Translations under genes and position numbers: made by a program
Source: Stenocarpella maydis
Lineage: Eukaryota > Ascomycota > Sordariomycetes > Diaporthales > Diaporthaceae
Assembly: GCA_002270565.1 (NCBI GenBank)
Contig: NQMI01000154.1
Coordinates: forward strand, 41,795-105,794
Direction: 5' to 3'
DNA length: 64,000 bases
Notes under the pieces: generated by a model
Told to the model about the DNA's origin: nothing
The model's input: the letters and a program-made list of their open reading frames with translations, nothing else
The model's database searches: none
Shown: in pieces, positions 55,056 through 64,000 of the stretch
How positions within the stretch are numbered: the stretch's first letter is position 1
How the letters are laid out: every line of letters begins with the position of its first letter

Positions 55056-56710
55056 ATGGCGAGATTGGCAGGCTTCCTCGCCTGCCTGTTCTTGACGGCG
55101 AGGCTTGTGGCATCGGTGACCTTTGACATCCCTGCCAAGGTTGGCACGGGAGGTTATGCATACGCGCCGCTGGGCCCAGCTCCCGTAGGCATCTCGTGAG
55201 CCCTGACCTGCCCTCCAAACATGCGCCGGTAACTATCTGGTAAATTAATAGCTCAGCTCAGGTTTGAATTCTTTGCATTTCCTTCCTACTTCACCAACGT
55301 AACGGCCACGAACCAGTGCCTCTCGAACTGGAAGGCCCTGACGGGCGTCTGGCCGCCGATTCGCATTGGGGGGACCACCCAAGACCGAGCCCAGTATGAC
55401 CCCGCGACGTCTGCATACGTGGTGTATACAGTTGCCAGCCCGGCGGACGCGCCAGCGAGCCTGACCTTTGGTCCGAGCTTCATGACCTTGGCGAATTCCT
55501 ATGGCGGGTCGGTGGTGGTCGGTCTGAACCGTGGCAAAGACAACGTCTCCAACACCATCGCCGCGGCAAAGGTGGCCGTCTCGGAGGTGAGCAATCTGCT
55601 CGCCATTGAGCTCGGCAATGAGCCAGAGTGTGAGTTCGTAGTCGCTGTGGTTGGAGCAACTTCAGGGGCGGTGACTGACTCTCAAGGACCCGCCCAGACT
55701 ACGCTGGTGCTGGCCAGCCCATCGCAGCGGGAGGATGGGATCCTGCCACAGACGCTGCGTCTCAAAATAACTGGGATATCTTGGTGGGGAGCGCGGTTGG
55801 GAAGGAGAACATCATCCAGGCAGGCAACTCAAACGCCCTGCCGCCGACCTGGGGCGCCGCAGAGCTCATCGCAACCGAGAACGACACGGTCAAGCAATAC
55901 GTGAAGACCTATGCCCACCACAACTACCCCGGAGGAACCGTCACCAGCCTCATGAGCCACAGCAATATCGCGAGCAACCTCCACCAGTTCGACGCAGACA
56001 TTGCCGCGGCCCTCGGCCAGGGCAAGCCCTATGTCTTTGGCGAGACAAACTCGGGTGGGCGTCCACTAGCTAACCTGACCTGATTTCCAGCCCCAAACCC
56101 AACGGCTGACTCCTGCGTACATATAGTATCCGGCGGAGGAGCCGCCGCCGTGTCGCCCACCTTTGGCGCCGCGCTCTGGACCATGGACTACGCCCTGCGC
56201 GCGACCTACAGCAACATGTCGCGCACCTACTTCCACCACGGCACCGTGGGCAACTGCCAGTACTGCTTCTGGGGCCGCTACTCCATGGGCGCCCCCTACT
56301 ACGGCGCGACCGCCGCCGTCGCCCTGCTCGCCGGCGCCTCGCACCTGACCGCCCTCGACGACGGCTCGACCAACTACGCTGGCTATGCGGCCTTCGACGC
56401 CGCGGGCGCGCCCCTGAGGGTCCTGCTGTACAACTCGGACTACTTTGGCGGGACCGGCGCCCGCGGAAGCCAGTCCTTTGTCCTCACGGGGCTCGCCGGC
56501 ACGTCGGTGGTCAGGGCCAAGAGGCTCACGGCGGCGGGCGCCCTGTCTAGGCAGGACCAGGGCGGGAACCCGACGTTTGGGGGCCAGACGTATGCGAACG
56601 GGACCTGTGTCGTGGGCGGGGCCGAGGCGTACGAGACGGCGGCCGTGTCTGGGGGGCAGGCCACCTTCGCCGTCCAGGCAAGCGAGGCGCTGCTGGTGTA
56701 TCTTAGCTGA
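55056..56710 (+). CDS. Secreted GH79 beta-glucuronidase-like glycoside hydrolase
   Basis: Four exons, 55056-55195, 55262-55627, 55687-56054 and 56127-56710, give 485 residues. An N-terminal signal peptide (RLAGFLACLFLTARLVAS) precedes the mature domain. Family GH79 (clan A) features include RIGGTTQDRAQYD, the acid/base motif NEPE with Glu about residue 167 and the nucleophile motif GETNS with Glu about 288. QNNWDILVGSAVGKENIIQA lies between them and FGAALWTMDYALRATY after. NEPE and GETNS are each rebuilt exactly at an exon edge. The C-terminal beta-sandwich (RVLLYNSDYF, TFAVQASEALLVYLS) ends the protein. It probably trims glucuronic acid from proteoglycans or plant polymers outside the cell. 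Donor GTGTGA at 55628 was chosen because it keeps the frame. Confidence 0.88.
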
Positions 56711-57196
56711 GGGGTGCCTGGATTTAACGATCGATTTGTGCTCAAGGCTATTTACTCATGGCTATGTGTCCATAGGTTGATGCACGGGACAGGCGAGTCT
56801 CGAGTAATGTCTCAGTCCAGTTGCCCATGGAAAGCAATAACTACAAATGGACGACCTCAAGCGAGCGAGGAGGGCTTACAGATCCAGATGGTAGCACTTG
56901 AGAGCCCTCCTGCCCTAATATTTGGCCGATGCTGACAAGCCACTTATGTATAACGGTCGCCGTGATCCGCTTCTTGGATAGCTTTTAGCTAAACGCCATG
57001 AAGAAGAGCCGAAAACACATGCTAGCCCACAGGAGGGCGGCATTATGAGTTGAGTGGGCAGTAACAATTGATGGAGGATAGACAAGTGTACATTCTCCCG
57101 GTATTTCCATTGTCCGACAGCATCAATATCACCTGACTGCCTGTTCTCCCGTGGCTCTTAATCACGTGTCCAGATCCTCATGTGCCAGCAATCACA
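56711..57196. other. Intergenic, no feature seen
   Basis: Downstream flank of the GH79 gene, about 0.5 kb, with no RNA or coding signal. Confidence 0.4.
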
Positions 57197-57460
57197 TTAC
57201 TTGGATCGGGTGGCAACAGTGCTCCAAGGATCATTCTGTTGGTCCTGAGCCCATCTCTCTAAAGCATCACTGGATAACTCATCCTTATTCGCGTCTTTGA
57301 CAAACTTCTGAGACTTCTTTCTCTTATTAGACTTGGCCGTCTTGCTCGACTTGCCTGGGCACTTCTGATCGGATACCCATGCGCCTATCTCAAGCAGGTC
57401 TGTGTTTCTGTCGCTCCTACAAGTAAAATATTTAGCGGACGACTCACCAGCATGTTAAAT
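57197..57460 (-). CDS. Candidate small basic ORF or exon
   Basis: A minus-strand frame without its own ATG encodes about 75 residues with TDLLEIGAWVSDQKCPGK, a Lys/Ser-rich stretch (KTAKSNKRKKSQKFVKDANK) and ELSSDALERWAQDQQND, ending TAA at 57197. It opens after a TAG acceptor at about 57425, and a GTGAGT donor lies only some 30 bp upstream of it. It could be the last exon of an unrecognised gene, or chance coding. I see no family. Confidence 0.3.
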
Positions 57461-58030
57461 ACAAGGAATGCCTTACATTATGACACGGGATTGTCCTTGG
57501 TTTAGATTCCAGGATTGTATTGATTAGGGTTCCAGTGGATACTCTTGAGAATGAGAACAGCCAAAGAGGACGTAGGTAGGAAAACGCAAGCACGAGAATG
57601 GTGTAAAAGTCGCTTGATTGCCCGGGCTACCTGAATATAAATGTACTGGTACTCAATACAGGTGAATTTCGGTGATTCTTTGGGGTCCGAATGGTGGTGA
57701 GAAGACGGGGGAAATGATGGGGGAAATCATAGAGAACAGGAGGCATATAAATATTTCAGCAAAATATCATGGGTGGAAGTCGCCTTTCTGTTTTCAACCA
57801 CCTCGCACAATTACTTTCTATGGAACGCTATTCAAAGCTGCAACGACAAACGCATGAGTGCGTTTGTACATACACAGGTACATGCTAGGACCCAGCCCAG
57901 CAAAAGTGCACTGAAACAACATGCCCAATTGGAAGGAAATGTGTATGGGGAGCCTGGCAAGTTTCTTTCATCTTCGTCAGCACCTGGTCATCTACAGACT
58001 CACCGAGGTCTTGCTCAGCCCATTTTTTGT
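57461..58030. other. Spacer before the MULE element
   Basis: About 0.57 kb of mixed composition with short ORFs only. Confidence 0.4.
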
Positions 58031-58070
58031 AGAACGCGGAGATTCGCACCCATAAAAACGGAGGGTACAC
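58031..58070 (+). repeat. Left terminal inverted repeat of the MULE
   Basis: Contains GAACGCGGAGATTCGCACCC followed by CATAAAAACGGAGGGTACAC. Confidence 0.8.
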
Positions 58071-58439
58071 AAATACGGCCCCCAGCACTAGGCTGCAGCC
58101 AATCAGATCGCTTCATTGGCCCCACTTTCAACCACACCTCACTACCCCTTCAGTGCTTTTTGCAGCTACAGCACCCAACGCACTACAACGCCCCCATTGC
58201 TACTAACTTGCAAACAACAACCCTTAATCAACGCTTTACTGCAGCAATCAAATTCTCATTGGAATCAATCATTTTTGCATTAAAAAGAAGATCTAATCAA
58301 TCAGATATTAAATTTTCGGTGTTACGGTAATAGCGCAGCTACCTGATTATTTAGGTCTTAAGGCGCAGTAGCAAGCTAACTATTACAACTGGAATACCAA
58401 CATTACTGCTACAAATCATTATCAACCAGCACTTTCCAA

Positions 58440-60830
58440 CCCTCCTACCTTCCTTAAACTTTCCAGGGTAGATACAACACCTATAAGGACCTTAAGGCTG
58501 ATTTGGATGAAGCTATAAAATCTGCTGGATTCCTGATAGCAATTAGAAGGTCTAAGCCTATATAGGTAGATTTAGAGTGCAGCAGAAATACGCTATAATC
58601 TTTAACTATAAAAGTCTCTAATGATTCAATAATTAAAGCAAACTATAGATAGCAAGCCATCGCCCATACAATAAGGGCATCATCAGGCAAGTGGGTACTA
58701 GTGATCTAGGAGGGCATATATACTCACTATAGCCCTTAGAAGGTACCTGAAGCCTAGTAAGGCTGAGCAAAGCTATCATAAGATCATCACAACTTCCTCA
58801 CCCGCACGGCTGCAGACCCAGCCCTTGCAAAGCCTTAGAGACTCATAGTAGCTCTACGCCAAGAGTACCCAGGTATACTGCTAGGGCCAAACATTATAAA
58901 GGACTGGCTGGCGGCCTATTGCAAGAAGCAGCAGGGCATCTACACACCTACCCAAGCAGCGTTAGACTGGCTCGAGAAGGAGGGCTGCTGGTACTATTGG
59001 GCTACTAATAAGGAGGGAAGCATTACAGGCATCTTCTGGTGCAAGAAGCAGCAGCTGGCATAGGTTTGAGAGCCACGCTTTACGTGTAATCTCTTGCTTA
59101 ATTATACCTATTCAACTAATAGCAAGAAGATGCCCTTCTTTTAAGGCATAGCAGTAACCCATATGAAGAGGATATTGCTACTATTTCAAGGGGTTATTAA
59201 TAATAAAAGAGAATCTAGCTTCTGGTGGCTTCTTAAGCAGCTTTATAGTCTTCTCCGCAAGTACTAAATTAGGCTTCTAAGGCTCTTTATTACTAACTAT
59301 AATAACGCTCTAATTAATGCCCTTAAGTATGAATTCCTTAGGGCATGCTATTAGCTATATATCTTCCATATTAATATGAATATTATCCTTAATATTAAGA
59401 AGACGTAGCGTAAGCTGGGAGCTACGGGGCTAGCAACGGGAGGCCTAGAGGCACTAGCGCCGGGAGCTCTAAAGGAAAATACTACGGAAGTTACCAAGGC
59501 TAAAGATCTTAATAAGGAGGATAAGGATCTTGCTTCCCTTATAGCACCAGCGAGAGGGAAGGCTACAGTACCCTTACGGGTGCCTAATAAGGTATTATAT
59601 ACTTAAACAGCCCTCTTTAACCTCCTTAAGTTCATGGAGTACTCTATAGATCGCAAGATCTATAATATAGCTTGGTAATGGCTTTAAGAGGTCTTCTTAG
59701 ACTAGATGGTAATTATCTAATACCTTAAGATATAGTACGTTAATAAGGCTAAGGAGATTATTGCCAAATGGGTAGCCCATTAGATCTATAAAACCCTTAA
59801 CTTTAGCTTGCATATAACCTCCTCTACTAAGTGAATGCACCGGAAGCTAAAGGTGTACCTAGGCTATAGGATAGGGAATCTTCTCTATCTGATGATAGCT
59901 AATCATAAGGCTATTAATAATACTGCTTGTGGCCTCCATTAGGAGGAGGCAAAGCAGAAGATATTGTTACTTCAGAAGTTCAACAGCAAGAAGTAGCTTA
60001 ATCAGCTGCTACTATAGGTCTTAAGGGCGGCGCTGGAGATACTCACGATTAAGCACCAAAAGGCGTTAAGGATGCTTCAAAAAGAAGCCCCATGAAGTCA
60101 CTACAAACCTTCTAACTACAGCTATACGGTCTATATATAGTATAGTGTGATTTATACAAACTGTATTGCTAATAAAGAGGAGGCTTTGCTTCCTCTTGAG
60201 AAGAGCGATATATATAAAGATTATTACCTTAATTATAACCTCTCCCTTAAGAACCCTCTCCTCAGCATATACTTGCTGAAGAAGGTTACCGCTATAAAGG
60301 GCAGACCTTATAAGAACGCACTATTTGCAGCTGATAAAGAGGGTCTCTTTAAGAGCTATAAGAAGGCTATAATGGGTAAAAAGATAACTTCTACAATAAT
60401 AAGCCTTAGTAGCAGGGCTGGCAATAAGATAAGGGCAATAATAGCTTTAGTATAACATATAAATTTAGCTTTCAAGTATAATAACGTAACCCTCTAGTTT
60501 CTAGATGAAGAGAATGCCCGTAGCAGTAATGCCCAGCATGCTAGCGTCCCTTAGAGTCAGCAGCTGGTGAGAAGGGTCATGAAAAAGGCAAAGTAGCGGC
60601 CTCAGAAGCAAAGGCTGCTATCAGATATCATGAGATCGATTATGCAGACCTTAGTAGCAGGCACACCCTTAAGCATGAGGTCAGGGGCTAAGCGGCAGCG
60701 TATGGTAGCTATTGGAAACATCAACTAGTTGCCACGGGTAGATCTGACTGTTGGGGACCTCGTCGGCAACGACGACAACAACAACGAGGTAGAGGAGATT
60801 CAAGACGAGATTATAGTCCGTACAGACTAA
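58440..60830 (+). pseudogene. MULE transposase remnant, inactivated with C-to-T-type stops
   Basis: In one frame the region carries an N-terminal DNA-binding-like segment (TYKDLKADLDEAIKSAGFLI, RRSKPI), a middle (LRQEYPGILLGPNIIKDWLA) and a MULE catalytic domain from about 59040 (LLNYTYSTNSKKMPFF, GVINNKRESSFWWLLKQLYS, LFITNYNNALINALKYEF, FHINMNI). Stop codons interrupt it at positions where CAG, CAA or CGA would fit (such as after QQLA, after MPFF and after ALKYEFLRACY), as expected from repeat-induced point mutation. It ends in a TAA at 60828 after an acidic tail (VEEIQDEIIVRTD). Confidence 0.72.
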
Positions 60831-61009
60831 ATATGTAGCAAAACACCATCAATTTGAGCGATTCCTACTGCAGCGAGTATGGTGATAGTAGCATTACTAA
60901 AGTGATGATGAGGACTACTGGTAGTGATGGCGGCTAAGGTTAAAATAATGGTTTGCATACTAATTTGGGTGGTGCGCGTTATACGTGCACTGGGGGCCTA
61001 CATGTACCC

Positions 61010-61049
61010 GTGTACCCTCTGTTTTTATGGGTGCGAATCTCCGCGTTCT
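61010..61049 (-). repeat. Right terminal inverted repeat of the MULE
   Basis: Reverse complement of the left repeat with one difference at 61020. Confidence 0.8.
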
Positions 61050-61800
61050 TGACGAAAACTCAGGACTATCCATGTGGCCCAGTCCACGTGATAACGTCAT
61101 TTCTGGCAGTTATCTCTATGATCTCAAGCCATCAGAGTCCTCATACATGACGACGACAGGCGTGTAGCTAGCGGCGAAGAACGCAAGGCTTGGTATTGGT
61201 CGTCTTGTGGGTCTTCATGCCCCGAGAAAAAGCGGATGCTCTCCAGGGCTAGAGATTCATCTTCAGACTCGAGCCAATCAAGCATTACGAGGCGCTCTGC
61301 TATCCACCTGCCTGGTATTAGGATCAGGTCCGATGCAACTGATACCGAACCTTAACCTTGCCCGTGTACCCGGCCAATTCTATTTTGCGATCCCTTAGCC
61401 CTCAACTATGGTAAAGCACTCGTATACCCATGACTGATTACAAGTTCTTTGCATGTTTACGAGACTCCAGTTTGTATTCGTATACTTAGATTCAACTTTT
61501 GAGCACTTGATTGTGCGCTCTCCTCATGAAGATATGACGGGTAAGAGCAGAGCCAGCATTCGTGCTTGGAATGTTTATTAAGTTAATCATGCTTGATTAT
61601 AAATGCGTTTCTATGAGCATGGGTTGCCCATCACAGCCCGATCTACAAACAAAAAAGGCCTAGGCCTAGCAGACCAAGCTTTCATCTGAAGTTCTCCATC
61701 ATAGAAGCCATATAATCCGTAGCAGTAACATGTGCGGCCTTATCTCAAATGTTTAGATGCCCTTAGCCAGGCCTACAGCCTAGCCACTATATATACAGCA
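61050..61800. other. Flank between MULE and AT-rich block
   Basis: About 0.75 kb of unremarkable composition with short ORFs only, none recognisable. Confidence 0.4.
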
Positions 61801-64000
61801 GACTCCCCACCCAGAATGAATAGAGATTCTATATATATAAATCTTATTTGATATAATACCTAATATTAAGGTAAGAATATACATAACTATATATAAACTC
61901 CTTATATATTTTAAGTAATTTAATTTAATAATAAGTAAATTAAATTTATAATATTTACTAACTTTTATTAATCCTAGAATCCCCTTATAAATAATTAATT
62001 AATAAAAGTTAGTTTTAATCAATACTAGTTATACTTAATTATTTATTTTTATCTAAATTTATTAATTTAGAAGTATTAAAGTAAATATAAGGAAGCTTAT
62101 AAGTATTAAAGTATTAACAAAATAATCCTTTCTTAATATTATTATATTTTTAATTTTTATATTATTCTTATATTAACTTAAATATTTCTATATTTAATAT
62201 ATTATCATTTTAAAATAATAATACATACTTTGTATTTCGAAAGAAAACATATATTTTTAATTGTTTAAATTATATTAAAATCTAGAGAAAAACAATACAA
62301 AATATTTAAAAAAGTATAAGACTATTTAAATCTTTAATATCGTAGTATATTTTACTAATAAGTAGACTACATTAATAAGTAAATTAATTTTATTGTCCCA
62401 ATAGGGGATTGAACTCGCAACCTCGGTTGTATGCCTATATATAGACTACCTTACTAGTCCCTTGGGCTAATAGGTAGTTAAGAGAATTCAGTGCTTTTTA
62501 CTTTATTACATACACATTAAAAGGCTTTAACCAGTACCTTCCAACATCTATAATATTTATTAACTTTTATTAACCTTAGTACCTACTTAAAACTAAATAA
62601 TTAATGAAATTTAGTATTAATTAATATAAATTATATTTTAAAGTTTTATATTATTTTTATACTAAGTTACATATTTAAATATTTAATATATTAATATTCT
62701 ATAAAAACAATATATACTTTATATTTTAAAACAGAAGACTAATTTTAATAATTTTAGCTATTTAGCATTTTAAAAAATAATATAAAACTTAGAATAATAT
62801 ATAAAGCTTCGAAAATATTTCATATCTTATATATAATATTATAATATGAAATAAATTAATGATAAAGATATAAGGAATTATATATTAATGATTAGAAATT
62901 TAAGCAAATTAAAAAATAATATAGCTTATTAGTAAATGAAATATATTAGTAAGTAGATTAATTTTATAATATTTACTAACTTTTATAAACTTTAGTACCT
63001 ACCTAAGGCTAAATAACTAATAAATATTAGCACTAACTAATACTAACTATATATAATTACTTAATTTTAATTAGTTTTACTAATTTAGATAAGCTAACTT
63101 TAAATAGAAAAGTAATACTTTATATTAATTACTATTAAATCTGCTCTTAAAATTTTAATCTACTATAAATTACTAATATAGAGATATTTATATATACATA
63201 TATATATATTAGTTAATACTAAGTAGGTTAAATATACCATAATATAGTTAAAATCTAATTTATTAAACCCTCATTTTTCTTTTCTATATATTTTATATTA
63301 TATTTAGCACTATTATAATTATGATGATATTATTTACGTAATTTATCATCAACTCCTGCCCTAATATTATTACTAATTTACTAATTAGTTACTTCTCATT
63401 TTCTTTTCATTAATTATGACTTAGAATTTCTTAGTATTAAGCATTTCTTTAAGTTATATTTAGATCTTTTTAGCCATTTAGTATATAATAAGTACTATAT
63501 TAGTCTTTTTAAGAATATAAACTTAACTCTTTAAAAAAAAAATAAGCTTATTTATTATTATTTATATACTCTTCATTGTTTATACATTTTTCATTATTTA
63601 ATTAACAGCTATTATAATTAATATAAGGGAATTATCTTAATATAAGGATTCTATTTTTAATAAAACTTAATTATTTAGTAGTTTATTAAGTATTAAAGAG
63701 TATTTAAGACTTTTATTATTAGAGAGAAGTAGAAATAAATAGCATTAGAGTTCTTAAGTAGTTATTAGACTTAAAAATAATAAAATCTAGGTTTTGAGAT
63801 AGAATTCTAGCTCTCTTAAATATAGCTTTAATATTATCCTTTATAAAGGTTTTATTATAAGCTACTCTAAATATAATAAAGCGTTCAAACTTAATAATAT
63901 AACTAATAAAAGCTTAAATAAAGTTATTAATTTTCCTACCATATATATACTTAAGAATAAATAATATAATATTTAATAATTAGACTAAATTAAAAGAATA
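61800..64000. repeat. Very AT-rich block with degenerate repeat units (RIP-like)
   Basis: The base composition is overwhelmingly A/T, with no ORF of note. At least three copies of a unit built on TAATATTTACTAACTTTTAT then AACCTTAGTACCTACC occur near 61946, 62565 and 62972, several preceded by AGTAAGTAGATTAATTTTAT or a variant. Copies differ mostly by transitions. This is typical of heavily mutated transposon nests in filamentous ascomycetes. Confidence 0.7.
62395..62475 (-). repeat. tRNA-like relic inside the AT-rich block
   Basis: On the minus strand, a GCCCAAGGGACTAGTAAGGT block with a pairing GAC/GTC D-stem is followed by GGTTGCGAGTTCAATCCCC, a near-perfect B box, and TATTGGGACA, which largely pairs with the CCCAA at the start. 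The T-stem does not pair, so it is not a working tRNA. It stands out as an island of normal composition. Confidence 0.35.

Larger units (their letters stand above)
58031..61049 (+). mobile_element. MULE-type DNA transposon with terminal inverted repeats
   Basis: Inverted ends: the 40 bases 58031-58070 pair with 61010-61049 at 39 of 40 positions, the mismatch being a C/T difference. The shared core reads GAACGCGGAGATTCGCACCC. Similarity extends inward around a GGCCCCCAG block. Between them lies a decayed transposase with a MULE catalytic domain. I find no target-site duplication by eye. Element length is about 3.0 kb, and it sits at the edge of an AT-rich block. Confidence 0.8.

Noticed and set aside
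1..64000. CRISPR arrays, rRNA operons, bacterial-type operons
   Set aside because: None seen; the window is eukaryotic with spliceosomal introns.

Overview
This window is a piece of nuclear genome from a filamentous ascomycete fungus, probably a Sordariomycete. The evidence is many short introns of about 50-130 bp with GTRNGT donors, CTAAC/CTGAC branch points and YAG acceptors; fungus-specific families (Pth11-like rhodopsin-type receptors, DUF3176, CHAT/NTPase/TPR proteins, CorA-like proteins, LysM repeats, MNN1-type GT71, GH79); an intron-containing tRNA-His; and a transposon whose stop codons all look like C-to-T changes, as repeat-induced point mutation (RIP) would give. The assembly is draft quality: an N inside a G tract at 17181, a 15-N gap at 49756-49770 flanked by a false 226-bp duplication, and reading frames that break at long G/C homopolymers.

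Layout. 1-4.7 kb: a partial gene end, then no recognisable genes. 4.7-6.1 kb: a seven-helix Pth11/SAT4-like receptor (+). 7-9.9 kb: two tandem paralogous single-pass membrane proteins (-) sharing a four-cysteine C-terminal domain; the second is broken at a G9 run. 11-17.5 kb: a conserved housekeeping island with BYE1 (-), the proteasome alpha subunit PRE9/PSMA4 (+) and a PAP2 lipid phosphatase (-). 18-24 kb: a degenerate accessory zone with a DUF3176 relic, a CHAT-NTPase-TPR (NLR-like) gene that has lost its CHAT catalytic core, and an ankyrin relic. 24-28 kb: orphan genes and a dispersed repeat. 28-39 kb: a protein kinase with a long C-terminal extension, an amino-acid permease with ten exons, a CorA-like protein with an intact GMN motif, and a LysM relic. 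39-41 kb: a decayed orphan gene. 41-56.7 kb: a second conserved island with a dynamin-like GTPase (-), the GMPPA-type nucleotidyltransferase (+), tRNA-His (+), a secreted amidase (-), an MNN1-type mannosyltransferase (-) and a secreted GH79 glucuronidase (+). 58-61 kb: a MULE DNA transposon with 39/40-identical terminal inverted repeats and stop codons consistent with RIP. 61.8-64 kb: very AT-rich DNA with degenerate repeat units.

The housekeeping genes do not form one pathway. They serve transcription, protein turnover, lipid dephosphorylation, membrane dynamics, GDP-mannose metabolism and Golgi mannosylation. The accessory segment at 18-39 kb groups families that recur in fungal non-self recognition and surface sensing (CHAT/NTPase/TPR, ankyrin, kinase, CorA-like, LysM, DUF3176). 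Most of these copies are decaying, so the segment reads as a birth-and-death region rather than an intact operating system. The most novel intact-looking signal is the tandem membrane-protein pair at 7-9.9 kb.
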